A stretch of DNA of 64,000 nucleotides from Shimia ponticola (lineage in GTDB: Bacteria; Pseudomonadota; Alphaproteobacteria; Rhodobacterales; Rhodobacteraceae). Of this stretch, positions 17,436-25,945 are shown in pieces. The notes under the pieces were generated by a model. It had not been told where the DNA came from, did no database searches, and worked only from the letters and a program-made list of their open reading frames with translations. The first letter of the stretch is position 1. Each line of letters starts with the position of its first letter. The stretch is taken from positions 744,001-808,000 of the forward strand of contig NZ_VCDK01000003.1 of the NCBI RefSeq assembly GCF_007995215.1. Direction: 5' to 3'. A program made the position numbers and the translations under genes.

Positions 17436-18806
17436 ATGCAAGATCAATCCCCGAACTCCTGGGAAGCCCGGGCCGACGCCCATAGCTTTTACGGCTTCAC
17501 AGACCTTCCATCTATCCATGACCGCGGCACGGTTGTCCTGACGCACGGCAAGGGTCCTTACGTATACGACGTCCATGGTCGTCAGTATCTGGACGGCAAT
17601 TCCGGCCTCTGGAATATGGTTGCAGGCTTCGATCATCCGGGCCTGACCAAGGCCGCACAAGACGCTTATGCGCGCTTCCCCGGCTATCATGCTTTCTTTG
17701 GGCGCATGGCCGATCAAACCGTGATGCTCAGTGAAAAATTGGTCGAGGTCAGCCCATTCTCTGACGGCAAGGTGTTTTATACAAACTCAGGGTCCGAGGC
17801 GAATGACACCATGGTCAAGATGCTCTGGTTCCTCGGCATCAGTCAGGACAAACCACAGCGCCGCAAGATCATCACGCGCGGCAATGCCTATCACGGTGTG
17901 ACGGCGGTTTCGGCCTCCATGACCGCGAAACCCTATAATGGACTCTTCGGTCTGCCGCTTGACGGGTTCCTGCACATAACCTGTCCGCACTACTGGCGAG
18001 AAGGACGCGATGGCGAAACCGAAGCAGAGTTCACGCAACGCCTCGCGCAAGAACTCGAAGACCTGATCGCCACCGAAGGGGCCGACACCATCGCCGGTTT
18101 CTTCGCCGAGCCTGTCCAGGGCGCAGGCGGCGTGATCCCCCCGTCCGAGGGTTATTTCCAAGCCATTCAGCCGATCCTCAAGAAACACGGCATTCCACTG
18201 ATTGCCGATGAGGTCATCTGTGGTTTTGGACGCACCGGCGAGGTCTGGGGGTGTCAAGCCTATGATTTCATGCCTGACGCGATCATCAGCTCCAAATGCC
18301 TGACGGCCGGCTTCTTCCCAATGGGCGCCGTCATCCTTGGCCCAGACTTGACCGCGCAGTTGCAGGAAGCCTCTGAAAAGGTCGAGGAGTTCCCACACGG
18401 CTTCACGGCATCAGGCCACCCGGTTGGCAGCGCCATCGCGCTAAAGGCCATCGACCTCATTTTGAATGACGGCCTGTTCGAGCAGTGTAAATCGCTGATC
18501 CCAATCTTTGAAAAGGGCATGGCCGAGGTTGCCGCAAACCACGCCAATATTGGCGAGAACCGGGGCAAGGGTTTGATGGGCGCGCTTGAGGCCGTGCGCG
18601 ATGCCGAGACAAAAACTCCGTTTGAGGGTCATCTGAGCGTGTCAGAAAGCATCGCCAACACCTGCACGGATCACGGTCTGATTTGCCGCCCGCTAGGTCA
18701 ATCCATTGTGCTGTGTCCGCCATTCATCATGACCGAAGCGCACATGGCGGAGATGTTTGAAAAGCTCGACGCCGCGCTCACTCAGGTGTTCAAAGAGGTC
18801 GGCTAA
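17436..18806 (+). CDS. Class III aminotransferase (PLP-dependent)
   Basis: A 456-residue omega-aminotransferase. GSEANDTMVKMLWF is the cofactor phosphate site, IADEVICGFGRTG is the family signature with the PLP-binding Asp, and Lys287 in SSKCLTAGFF is the Schiff-base lysine. It would move an amino group from a diamine, omega-amino acid or similar compound to pyruvate or 2-oxoglutarate, consistent with the amine-oxidation genes upstream. ATG 17436 is preferred; an open frame back to 17355 passes through the dispersed repeat and is not protein-like. Ribosome binding is weak (GAAAG). Confidence 0.9.
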   Translation: MQDQSPNSWEARADAHSFYGFTDLPSIHDRGTVVLTHGKGPYVYDVHGRQYLDGNSGLWNMVAGFDHPGLTKAAQDAYARFPGYHAFFGRMADQTVMLSEKLVEVSPFSDGKVFYTNSGSEANDTMVKMLWFLGISQDKPQRRKIITRGNAYHGVTAVSASMTAKPYNGLFGLPLDGFLHITCPHYWREGRDGETEAEFTQRLAQELEDLIATEGADTIAGFFAEPVQGAGGVIPPSEGYFQAIQPILKKHGIPLIADEVICGFGRTGEVWGCQAYDFMPDAIISSKCLTAGFFPMGAVILGPDLTAQLQEASEKVEEFPHGFTASGHPVGSAIALKAIDLILNDGLFEQCKSLIPIFEKGMAEVAANHANIGENRGKGLMGALEAVRDAETKTPFEGHLSVSESIANTCTDHGLICRPLGQSIVLCPPFIMTEAHMAEMFEKLDAALTQVFKEVG

Positions 18807-18818
18807 GCCACCCACAGT

Positions 18819-18846
18819 GTCCCGGACTTGATCCGGGACCCCTCCT
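18819..18846 (+). terminator. Hairpin terminator after the aminotransferase
   Basis: Perfect 8-bp stem GTCCCGGA / TCCGGGAC with a 5-base loop, then CCCTCCTTTT. This GTCCCGGA-type palindrome also recurs as a short repeat in many alphaproteobacteria, from memory. Confidence 0.6.
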
Positions 18847-19141
18847 TTTCGAAATGCTGCAGCTGCAAACATTCGTTTGACATTTCAACGCGCAATCGCC
18901 ATGTGCCACTCAACGGATCGCGCCGTCGCGTGAACGGCCCGGCAGACAGACTGCCTCGATCCTGATTTCCCGGTACCTACCTCACGCGGGGGGCCAGCGC
19001 CTGATTGGCGGACGGGCAGTCGGCCCGGATCGCTTGGTATCTCGCGCAACCCAACCGTTCCCTCGCGCACCGAACGTGCCGCGAGCCGGTCATAGGTCGT
19101 GGGCATCCTTTCGCGCGCGGCCACCGAAAGGACGATCCTGA
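18847..19141 (+). other. Long leader region of the RhlE helicase gene
   Basis: About 295 bases without a credible gene. A TTGACA hexamer at 18877-18882 is a candidate -35, with only a poor -10 (CATGTG) 17 bases on. The rest is GC-rich and contains several short self-complementary stretches, and AAAGGACG lies before the ATG. Long structured leaders are known for cold-regulated RNA helicase genes; whether this one is regulatory is not shown. Confidence 0.35.
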
Positions 19142-20458
19142 ATGGATTTCAACACGCTGGGCCTGAACCCACGCCTGATCTCTGCCTTGACCGAACAAGG
19201 CATCACTGAACCTACCCCGATTCAGTCCAAAGCCATCCCTCTGGCCATCGAAGGCCGTGATGTCATGGGTCTTGCCCAAACGGGCACGGGCAAGACCGCC
19301 GCGTTTGGCCTGCCCATGATCCACGCCTTGTGGAAAGTCGGCAGCAAACCGGCCCCCAAGACTGTGCGCGGTCTGATCCTCGCACCGACGCGGGAGTTGG
19401 CGAACCAGATCAAAGATAACCTCTGGGGCTACACCAAAGGCTCTCACATCAAGGTCGGTCTGGTCGTTGGCGGCGTCTCCATAAACGCCCAAATCAAACG
19501 CCTTGAACGCGGCACCGACTTGTTGGTCGCAACGCCCGGCCGCCTGTTGGACCTGATCGATCGCAAGGCGGTTGATCTGTCCGAGACGCGTTACCTTGTT
19601 CTGGACGAGGCCGATCAGATGCTCGACCTCGGCTTTATCCACGCATTGCGCCGGATCGCACCGCTCCTGAACAGCGACCGCCAAACGATGCTGTTCTCGG
19701 CCACCATGCCAAAACACATGGAAGAGTTGTCCAAGGCCTACCTGACCGATCCCGTGCGTGTCGAAACCGCGCCTCCGGGCAAACCGGCGGACAAGGTCAC
19801 GCAAGGCGTCGTTTTCGTCCGCCAACCGCGCAAGATCGATATCCTGATGGAGCATTTGCGCACGCATATGGACGAACGTTCCATCGTGTTCGCGCGGACC
19901 AAACACGGCTCCGAGCGGTTGATGAAGAGCCTTCGCGAAGAGGGTTTCAAAGCAGACTCGGTCCACGGCAACAAAAGTCAGGGCCAGCGTGAACGCGCAA
20001 TCAAAGCGCTGCGCGAAGGCGATGTCATGGTCCTTGTTGCGACAGATGTCGCGGCGCGCGGGCTGGACATTCCTGATGTCCGCGTCGTCTATAATTACGA
20101 CCTGCCCAATGTGCCGGACAACTATGTTCATCGCATCGGACGGACGGCCCGCGCGGGCCGCGATGGCACCGCGACGGCCTTTTGTGCGCCGGATGAAATG
20201 GCCTATCTGCGCGCGATCCAAAAGGTGATGGGCAAGACAATCCCCGTGATCGGCGGCGACCCGTGGGACGCCGACACCGAAGAAGAGCCGCAGCACAATC
20301 GCCGCAAACCAACGCGCCGTGGCGGATCACGCAACGCAGGCGGCAAGCCTAAGCAAAAGGCGCAGGCACACAAAAACACGCGCGGCCCGGCTGGAAAACC
20401 AGGCAAGCCCAAGGGGCAGGGTCGCAAGCGGTCAGGCCGTTCGCGCAGAGCCGCCTAA
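19142..20458 (+). CDS. rhlE: DEAD-box ATP-dependent RNA helicase, RhlE type
   Basis: A 438-residue RNA helicase for remodelling of RNA structures. Motifs in order: the Q-motif (ITEPTPIQSKAIPL), I AQTGTGKT, Ia APTRELA, II VLDEADQMLDLGF, III SATMP, IV IVFARTKH, V ATDVAARGLD and VI HRIGRTARAG. From about residue 380 the tail is Lys/Arg/Gly-rich (RRKPTRRGGSRNAGG and onward), typical of the RNA-binding extension of RhlE. All ATPase residues are present. It is monocistronic and convergent with phaR. Confidence 0.95.
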   Translation: MDFNTLGLNPRLISALTEQGITEPTPIQSKAIPLAIEGRDVMGLAQTGTGKTAAFGLPMIHALWKVGSKPAPKTVRGLILAPTRELANQIKDNLWGYTKGSHIKVGLVVGGVSINAQIKRLERGTDLLVATPGRLLDLIDRKAVDLSETRYLVLDEADQMLDLGFIHALRRIAPLLNSDRQTMLFSATMPKHMEELSKAYLTDPVRVETAPPGKPADKVTQGVVFVRQPRKIDILMEHLRTHMDERSIVFARTKHGSERLMKSLREEGFKADSVHGNKSQGQRERAIKALREGDVMVLVATDVAARGLDIPDVRVVYNYDLPNVPDNYVHRIGRTARAGRDGTATAFCAPDEMAYLRAIQKVMGKTIPVIGGDPWDADTEEEPQHNRRKPTRRGGSRNAGGKPKQKAQAHKNTRGPAGKPGKPKGQGRKRSGRSRRAA

Positions 20459-20471
20459 ATCCCGACAAACG

Positions 20472-20493
20472 CGACCAGCCCTTCGGCTGGTCG
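20472..20493. terminator. Shared hairpin between rhlE and phaR
   Basis: Perfect 9-bp stem CGACCAGCC / GGCTGGTCG with a CTTC tetraloop between two convergent genes. There is no U-tract on the plus side; it probably serves both strands. Confidence 0.6.
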
Positions 20494-20498
20494 TGCCG

Positions 20499-21059
20499 TT
20501 ACAGTTTTGAGAGTTTGTCCTGAAGCTCAGACAGCTGTTTCTTGATCGACTCAAGATCCTCGCCGCTCTCCTCGACAGGTTTGGCCTGCGCCGGGCCACT
20601 CGGCCAGCCTGACATACCGCCGGTCATCGCCTTCATGAAGGCTTCTTGCTGCGCCTTCATGGCGTCAAAACCGGGCATGGATGACATTGGGTTCATAGCG
20701 CCCATCTGATCCATCATCTTGGACTGACCGTCGCGCAGCATTTCAAAGCTGGCGGCAAGAAACTGAGGCACGACCGAAGACGCCTGAGTCGTGTAAGAGC
20801 GCACAAGATCGTTCAGCACGGTCACCGGCAAAACGTTTTCGCCCTTGCTTTCGTGATCCGCGATGATCTGCAGCAAATATTGACGGGTCAGGTCATCACC
20901 AGATTTCAGATCAACGATCTGAACTTCTCGCCCTTCGCGGATGAATGCCGCGATATCATCAAGCGTCACATAATCGCTGGTTTCGGTGTTATACAAACGG
21001 CGACTTGCGTAGCGTTTGATCAGCAAAGGCTCTCCGCTCTTTGCGTTGGATGGCGCCAT
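20499..21059 (-). CDS. phaR: Polyhydroxyalkanoate synthesis repressor PhaR
   Basis: A 186-residue regulator that binds DNA and PHA granules and represses phasin synthesis until polymer forms. The N-terminal domain LLIKRYASRRLYNTETSDYVTLDDI, read in overlapping parts, is the PHB/PHA accumulation regulator DNA-binding domain; the following segment DLVRSYTTQASS belongs to the PHB-binding part. The C-terminus is Met/Gln-rich with a coiled coil (SIKKQLSELQDKL). GGGGGAGG is well placed before ATG 21059. In relatives phaR directly follows phaP; here the two lie 4.4 kb apart. Confidence 0.93.
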   Translation of the reverse strand: MAPSNAKSGEPLLIKRYASRRLYNTETSDYVTLDDIAAFIREGREVQIVDLKSGDDLTRQYLLQIIADHESKGENVLPVTVLNDLVRSYTTQASSVVPQFLAASFEMLRDGQSKMMDQMGAMNPMSSMPGFDAMKAQQEAFMKAMTGGMSGWPSGPAQAKPVEESGEDLESIKKQLSELQDKLSKL

Positions 21060-21258
21060 AGGATGTCCTCCCCCAATGCGCTGCGGCAGTGCAGAGACGC
21101 TACCTCGCGGGCGCAGCACTTGGCAAACAAAAACATTTCGCTGCGCAGCATTGGGCGAAGCGCTCTGTCCAACAGAACAGGGTTTTCCGCAAGGATCGGG
21201 TCGGCACGCCCTGCGCGCGACCGTAATTCGTCAGCGTAGCAAAATTCAGGAAAGCCCC

Positions 21259-21729
21259 ATGCACTTTCAGATCAAGCCGCTTCCGGCCGACGCCTTTTCT
21301 CATTTGTTTGAATTGTCCGATACCGCACTCAAAGAGAGCGGCGCCGTCCGCGAAGTTGTCACCGCATACCCCGGCACACCCTGTCGTGTCAGCCTTGATG
21401 ACGCTCAGATCGGTGAAACGGTGATCCTTTGCAATTACAAGCACCAGCCTGCAAAGAGCCCGTACCAGTCATCCCATGCAATCTTTGTCCGCAAGAACGC
21501 GCCGCAGGCTGCACCCGCCATAAACGAGGTGCCTAACGTGATCCGGTCCCGACTGATTTCTTTACGTTTTTTTGACAGCAACCACATGATCATCCTCGCG
21601 GATGTCATGGACGGCAATGATGTGGCTCAGGCAATCTCAAACGCATTCGAGGACCCCGCAATCGCCTATGCACATATCCATTTTGCCAAGCCGGGCTGTT
21701 TTGCTGCGGCGGCGTATCCTGTCAGGTGA
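21259..21729 (+). CDS. DUF1203 family protein
   Basis: A 156-residue cytosolic protein beginning MHFQIKPLPADAFSHLFELS. The pattern GTPCRVSLDDAQIGETVILCNY, then SPYQSSHAIFVR, and later SNHMIILADVMDG with YAHIHFAKPGCFAAAAYPV is characteristic of DUF1203, a family of unknown activity. The conserved Cys and His suggest a metal or active site, but this is inference. It is transcribed opposite to its neighbours and lies inside the segment that separates phaR from phaP. Confidence 0.85.
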   Translation: MHFQIKPLPADAFSHLFELSDTALKESGAVREVVTAYPGTPCRVSLDDAQIGETVILCNYKHQPAKSPYQSSHAIFVRKNAPQAAPAINEVPNVIRSRLISLRFFDSNHMIILADVMDGNDVAQAISNAFEDPAIAYAHIHFAKPGCFAAAAYPVR

Positions 21730-21741
21730 CACAGGTTTCGG

Positions 21742-22782
21742 TCAGATTTTCCGTTTTCTTCCAAGAAGCCAGACAAAGAAGACCCCGCCAACCAGCCCCG
21801 TGACGATCCCGATTGGCATGTCCTCGGGGCGCATCACCGTCCGCGCCGCGATATCGGCCCAAAGCAAAAAAATCGCGCCGCCCAGCGCAGAGGCTGGCAA
21901 CACCCGCCGGTAGTCGCCGCCCACAAGCAACCGCACCACATGGGGAACCATTAGCCCCACAAATCCAATGATGCCTGAAAACGCGACCATGACACCGGTG
22001 ATCAAGGCTCCGACGACAAAGACGATCATCCGAAACCGCGCCACAGCAATGCCAAGTGTCGCCGCGGTCTCATCTCCGACGGTCATCGCATTCAAGGCCC
22101 CCGCACGGGATATCAACCACGCTCCTGCACCCAGCAGGATCATCAACGGATAGACCAGCTCGCTCCACTGCGCGCGCCCTAGGCTGCCAAGCATCCAAAA
22201 GACGACCGTATGCGATGCCTGCGGTTCGCCAAGAAAGATCAGGATGTTTGCCCCGGCCATCACGATGAACGACACCGCCACTCCGGCAAGGACCAATCGG
22301 TCCGCACTCGTGGCATCTGCAAACCGCGACACACCCAGTACAATCGCCGTCGCCCCAAGCGCGCCGAGAAAGGCCATGATCGGCACCGTCATCATGCCAA
22401 GGAAAAACCCTGTATGAAGCAGTGCCAAAATGGCCCCAAACGCCCCCCCGGACGAAATGCCCAACAGATGCGGATCGGCCAGCGGGTTCCGGGTCACGGC
22501 TTGCAAGCTTGCACCCACGACCGCCAATCCCGCTCCCACCATCATGGCTAGGATTGCGCGCGGAAATCGGATTTCCCAAATGATGGCTTCGCGGCCTTTG
22601 GACCACGTCACTTCGACCCAATCAGGAACAACCTTATTCGCGAAAACGCCCCAGACCGTACTCTGCGGGATCGGCACCGCGCCCACAGAAATCGCAAATG
22701 ACAGCGAGACCAAGAGCACAGCCAACCCACCGCCCACAAAGGCGGCGCGCTGTGTCAGTCCGGTAGACCTTGGTTGGCTCAT
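21742..22782 (-). CDS. Cobalamin/Fe-siderophore type ABC permease (BtuC/FecCD family)
   Basis: An inner-membrane channel subunit of about 346 residues and roughly ten hydrophobic helices. FecCD landmarks are RFPRAILAMMVGAGLAVVGA, NPLADPHLLGISSGGAFGA and GFVGLMVPHVVRLLVGGDYR near the C-terminus, the last contacting the ATPase. ATG 22782 has AGGTGAG eight bases upstream; GTG 22794 would add four residues. It is the last gene of an operon whose leader is a cobalamin riboswitch, so B12 or a corrinoid is the likely substrate. Confidence 0.9.
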   Translation of the reverse strand: MSQPRSTGLTQRAAFVGGGLAVLLVSLSFAISVGAVPIPQSTVWGVFANKVVPDWVEVTWSKGREAIIWEIRFPRAILAMMVGAGLAVVGASLQAVTRNPLADPHLLGISSGGAFGAILALLHTGFFLGMMTVPIMAFLGALGATAIVLGVSRFADATSADRLVLAGVAVSFIVMAGANILIFLGEPQASHTVVFWMLGSLGRAQWSELVYPLMILLGAGAWLISRAGALNAMTVGDETAATLGIAVARFRMIVFVVGALITGVMVAFSGIIGFVGLMVPHVVRLLVGGDYRRVLPASALGGAIFLLWADIAARTVMRPEDMPIGIVTGLVGGVFFVWLLGRKRKI

Positions 22783-22798
22783 GGTCTCGCTCACCTAA

Positions 22799-23731
22799 TC
22801 ACTCACTCCAGAACGCTTCGGCGAGTGTCTTCACCGCCTTGATGTTGCGCGGCCCCGGTGTGGCCTCAACATATTCAAGCGTCACGAAACGGTCGTTCTT
22901 GACGGCATCCAGATCGGCAAAGGCAGGGTTGTTCATCATGAATGCGCGCTTTTCCTCAGCGGTCACCGAGCCATAGTTCACGATCACCACGACTTCGGGA
23001 TTGCGCTCCACAACTTCTTCCCAAGTCACGGTCGCCCAGCTTTTCTCGAAATCATCCATGATGTTTTGACCACCAGCCGCTTCGATCAGCGCGGTTGGCA
23101 TCGCGTAGCGGCCAGCCGTGAACGGTGTGTCTTCGCCGCTGTCATAGACAAACACGCGCAGCGGATCGCCGGTTTCCAAGCTTCCGGTGAAGTCGGCCAG
23201 ATCAGCCTTGTAGCCTTCGACCAATTCTTCAGCCGTCGCGCTCACGTCAAAGATCGCGCCGAGGTTCAGCAGATCGTTGTACATGTCGTCCAAGGACGCT
23301 TTGTCCTTGTCCATGATGTGGGTGCAGGACTCTGTGAGTTCGTAGACCTGAACGCCAAAAGGCTCCAGCGTCTCTGGCGTGACTTCACCGCCGACTTTCA
23401 TGCCATAGTTCCAGCCGGCAAAGAAGAAATCGGCGTCTGCGCCGATGATCACCTCTTTGGACGGATACTTTGCGGACAGCTCTGGCAGCTGCTCAACACC
23501 GGCGCGCATTTCTTCATCCAGCGTCTTCCAGCCGGAAATGCCCGTGTAGCCCACCATGCGATCAGCCAGACCCAGAACCAGCATCATCTCGGTCAGGTTC
23601 ACGTCATTCGACACGGCGCGCTCTGGAACAGCATCAAACGTCACGGTGCGGTTGCAGCTTTCGACTGTCGTCGCGGCAGCGATGGTGGTGGTGGCAAAGA
23701 GGGCAGCGGTGCCCATAAGGATCGTCTTCAT
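22799..23731 (-). CDS. Cobalamin-type ABC transporter substrate-binding protein (BtuF/FepB family)
   Basis: A 310-residue periplasmic receptor with a signal peptide (MKTILMGTAALFATTTIAAA). The mature part reads as a class III binding protein: VPERAVSNDVNLTEMMLVLGL, ADRMVGYTG, ADADFFFAGWNYG and EEVVERNPEVVVIVNYG. Residues ESC near the mature N-terminus and ESCTHIMD pair two Cys, perhaps as a disulfide. AAAGGA precedes the ATG. It lies 12 bases after the ATPase gene. The B12 riboswitch upstream of the operon favours a corrinoid ligand over a ferric siderophore. Confidence 0.88.
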   Translation of the reverse strand: MKTILMGTAALFATTTIAAATTVESCNRTVTFDAVPERAVSNDVNLTEMMLVLGLADRMVGYTGISGWKTLDEEMRAGVEQLPELSAKYPSKEVIIGADADFFFAGWNYGMKVGGEVTPETLEPFGVQVYELTESCTHIMDKDKASLDDMYNDLLNLGAIFDVSATAEELVEGYKADLADFTGSLETGDPLRVFVYDSGEDTPFTAGRYAMPTALIEAAGGQNIMDDFEKSWATVTWEEVVERNPEVVVIVNYGSVTAEEKRAFMMNNPAFADLDAVKNDRFVTLEYVEATPGPRNIKAVKTLAEAFWSE

Positions 23732-23743
23732 TGCGCGGGTCCT

Positions 23744-24523
23744 TTAGTGAAGATGAAATGTGAGGTGATCAGAGTTGCTCGGCGCGAGACGTTCGCGCCG
23801 GGCTGTGACTTGGAAGGTGTTCGAAACAACCGCTTCCGACAGAACCTCATCCGGAGAGCCGAAGCCCAAGGGATGACCGTCCTGCAGCAGCAGGATGTCA
23901 TCACAGACCCCGGCTGCGAGGTTCAGATCATGCAGCGACGTGACGATGGTCAGCGGCAGGGTGCGGATCAGCTCCAGCACCTCAAGCTGATGTCGGATAT
24001 CAAGGTGGTTGGTCGGCTCGTCGAGGATCAGCAGCTGTGGCTCCTGCGCCAGCGCCCGGGCGACCATGACCCGTTGTCTTTCGCCGCCCGAGAGCGTCCC
24101 CAGATGGCGATGTGCCAGTCCATGCAAATCCAACTGATCCAGAGCGGTATTGATGATCTCAAGATCATTGGCCCCGGTCGTGCCGCCAAACCCGCGTTTG
24201 TGCGGTGTCCGGCCCAGCGCCACGATCTCGCCGACGGTCAAGGCAAAGTCGCTCGGCTGTTCCTGCAAAACGGCCGCCACCCGCTGCGCTGTGGCTTTGG
24301 CACTCAGAGTCCAGATATCGTCGCCGCCGACAGACACCGTGCCCGACGCCGGTTTGTGAAACCGATACAGCAGCCGCAGAAGCGTCGTCTTGCCCGCGCC
24401 ATTTGGGCCGACAATCCCAAGCACACGCCCCGCAGCCAGATCAAAGCTGGTCTCATGCAGCACCTGCGGCGCCTTACGCGACGGCGCCCAGGTGACACCC
24501 TGAACGGACAGGCTCGCACTCAT
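23744..24523 (-). CDS. Cobalamin-type ABC transporter ATP-binding protein (BtuD/FecE family)
   Basis: A 259-residue ATPase. Walker A is GPNGAGKTT (about residues 39-47), signature LSGGERQR, Walker B LLILDEPTNHLD, and switch His in SLHDLNLA, as in FecE/BtuD. ATG 24523 overlaps the stop of the DUF1636 gene by four bases (ATGA), so translation is coupled. It would power the permease at 21742 with the receptor at 22799. Confidence 0.92.
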   Translation of the reverse strand: MSASLSVQGVTWAPSRKAPQVLHETSFDLAAGRVLGIVGPNGAGKTTLLRLLYRFHKPASGTVSVGGDDIWTLSAKATAQRVAAVLQEQPSDFALTVGEIVALGRTPHKRGFGGTTGANDLEIINTALDQLDLHGLAHRHLGTLSGGERQRVMVARALAQEPQLLILDEPTNHLDIRHQLEVLELIRTLPLTIVTSLHDLNLAAGVCDDILLLQDGHPLGFGSPDEVLSEAVVSNTFQVTARRERLAPSNSDHLTFHLH

Positions 24524-24921
24524 GACGCGCGGGCCTCGGTTTCTTCCATCACCATCATGGCAGCAGGCACGCGTGCCAACGTGGATTTCCGCAGCTTTCC
24601 CGGGCGATCCACCGAGGAACACCAACCGTCATGCAGGTAGGCATATTGCCGGGCAAAGGCGACGAGGTCGTCGATATCTGCATCGGGATCGATGTCACCG
24701 AAAAGGTACGTCGCCTTGCGCGTGCCGTGATAGGCCACTGTGCAGGGACGGTCGCACCCAGCCATGCAGGCCACGCCCGAAACCTCAAATGCCTCGGTGA
24801 CGCCATCTGCCGCCGCCTCAATCGCGCGGCGGAGCTTATCGATCAGCTCATACCCCGGTCGACAGGTGCTACCCTTGTGCCTGCAAGAGGTGCAAACCGT
24901 GATTCTGTGGGATTGTGTCAT
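24520..24921 (-). CDS. DUF1636 Cys-rich protein
   Basis: A 133-residue protein, first gene behind the cobalamin riboswitch. It has a CTSCRHKGSTC cluster at residues 10-20 and a second CMAGCDRPC cluster near 53-61, an arrangement like thioredoxin-like [2Fe-2S] ferredoxins (DUF1636). A metal or Fe-S site is likely but not proven. AAGGGA precedes ATG. Its place ahead of the corrinoid ABC genes suggests a role in cobalt/B12 handling. Confidence 0.85.
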   Translation of the reverse strand: MTQSHRITVCTSCRHKGSTCRPGYELIDKLRRAIEAAADGVTEAFEVSGVACMAGCDRPCTVAYHGTRKATYLFGDIDPDADIDDLVAFARQYAYLHDGWCSSVDRPGKLRKSTLARVPAAMMVMEETEARAS

Positions 24922-25064
24922 TGTATTCCCTTCGGAGCCCGCCGCCCCAACGGGAACCGGACCGGAAATACAAGTTTCGTGACGGACCTAGCCGTTCAGC
25001 CATCTTCGTAACCCTCGCCAGGCGCCCCGCCTGTTGGTGTTAAATGGACGACACGAAACATCGC

Positions 25065-25262
25065 GCCGCTGATGGCAGGTCTCCTGACTCGCGGGTCTTG
25101 GCTTTCCCGAACCTTCCCGAACCCTCGTTAGGGTTCAGTGGTATCACCGGGGTCGCTCACCGCTCACAGTTGCGGGGGCAGTCACGGATTTAGCGCCTGT
25201 TGGCTACACCTCACCGTGTTCCCTTTTCATCTCATCAGCCTTGGGCGTCCGAGAACCATCAA
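25065..25262 (-). ncRNA. Cobalamin (B12) riboswitch
   Basis: On the minus strand the aptamer shows its conserved blocks in order: GGGAACACGGTG (near 25225), ACTGCCCCCGCAACTGTGAG with the following CGG (near 25170), a CCACTG, and the B12 box GAGTCAGGAGACCTGCC (25074-25090). The 5' GCTGATG and 3' CATCAGC ends can pair. A TTGACC at 25292-25297 is a candidate -35. The expression platform lies between 25065 and the DUF1636 start at 24921, where GGCGCC-rich pairing near 25015-25040 could switch. B12 binding should turn off the DUF1636-ABC operon. The edges are approximate. Confidence 0.95.
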
Positions 25263-25348
25263 CGAAGTTGGTATGCGGAACGGCTACGCGCGGTCAATAC
25301 GTATCATTGCGGCATGGGACCAAAGGACCTCGTTTCGTAGCCGCAAAC

Positions 25349-25376
25349 GAAAAAGGGCAGACCCGAAGGTCTGCCC
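25349..25376 (-). terminator. Terminator of phaP
   Basis: Perfect 9-bp stem GGGCAGACC / GGTCTGCCC with a 4-base loop; on the minus strand TTTTTCG follows. It is 57 bases beyond the phasin stop. Confidence 0.9.
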
Positions 25377-25432
25377 AGTCAATCGCGCCACTAGGGAGGA
25401 AGTGTGGCGCAAACTGATATGTGACGTGCGCC

Positions 25433-25879
25433 TTACTTGGCAGCAGTTGCTTTCTTAGCAGCAGTCGTCACTTCGTCGGTTGCTTTCTTGACAGCGGCAG
25501 TCGCTTCTTCCGAGAAGTCTTTGCCAGCGGCCAGCATCAGCTCGACGGTGTCCATTTGAACTTTCTTCGCAACTTCGGCGAAGGCAGCCATGTGCTCTGC
25601 AGCAGATTCAGCCGAGAACGACGCGAAGTCGGTCATTGCTTTGCTGTAATCGCCAACTTCAGGCTTGGCTTTCGACAGTTCGCCAACTTTCGCGATGGTG
25701 GATTTCGTCCACTTCGACGAGATCTCAGTCGATTTTTCGGCTGCTTCCAGAGCAACTTTGCTCATTTTTTCCGACATGCCGGCAGACGTTTTGAACGCGT
25801 CTTCCATGGCTTTGGTGTCGACAGGGAATGCCCCCATCATGTCTTGGAACATTGCGGTAAAGTCTTGCGATTTAGCCAT
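25433..25879 (-). CDS. phaP: Phasin (PHA granule surface protein)
   Basis: A 148-residue amphipathic helical protein that coats polyhydroxyalkanoate granules. It starts MAKSQDFTAMFQDMMGAF and carries the phasin_2-like core (ALEAAEKSTEISSKWTKST, TDFASFSAESAAEHMAAFAE) and an Ala/Lys-rich tail ending KKATAAK. AAGGA precedes ATG 25879. It is downstream of phaC on the same strand, with its own upstream region carrying two PhaR-type operators, and ends at a strong terminator. Confidence 0.92.
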   Translation of the reverse strand: MAKSQDFTAMFQDMMGAFPVDTKAMEDAFKTSAGMSEKMSKVALEAAEKSTEISSKWTKSTIAKVGELSKAKPEVGDYSKAMTDFASFSAESAAEHMAAFAEVAKKVQMDTVELMLAAGKDFSEEATAAVKKATDEVTTAAKKATAAK

Positions 25880-25945
25880 TGATCTAATCCTTGCTGCGCG
25901 TCCGGGGCCGACCCCCGTTCTCTGCGTCTGCAAACTAGATACTTG

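Noticed and set aside
21141-21148. CTGCGCAG as a third PhaR operator
   Set aside because: No spacer between the halves, unlike the N3 sites at 25946 and 25973; kept only as a remark.
23066-24640. A 524-codon plus-strand frame across the B12 ABC genes
   Set aside because: It is antisense to three genes with exact ABC-transporter motifs and has no recognisable domain.
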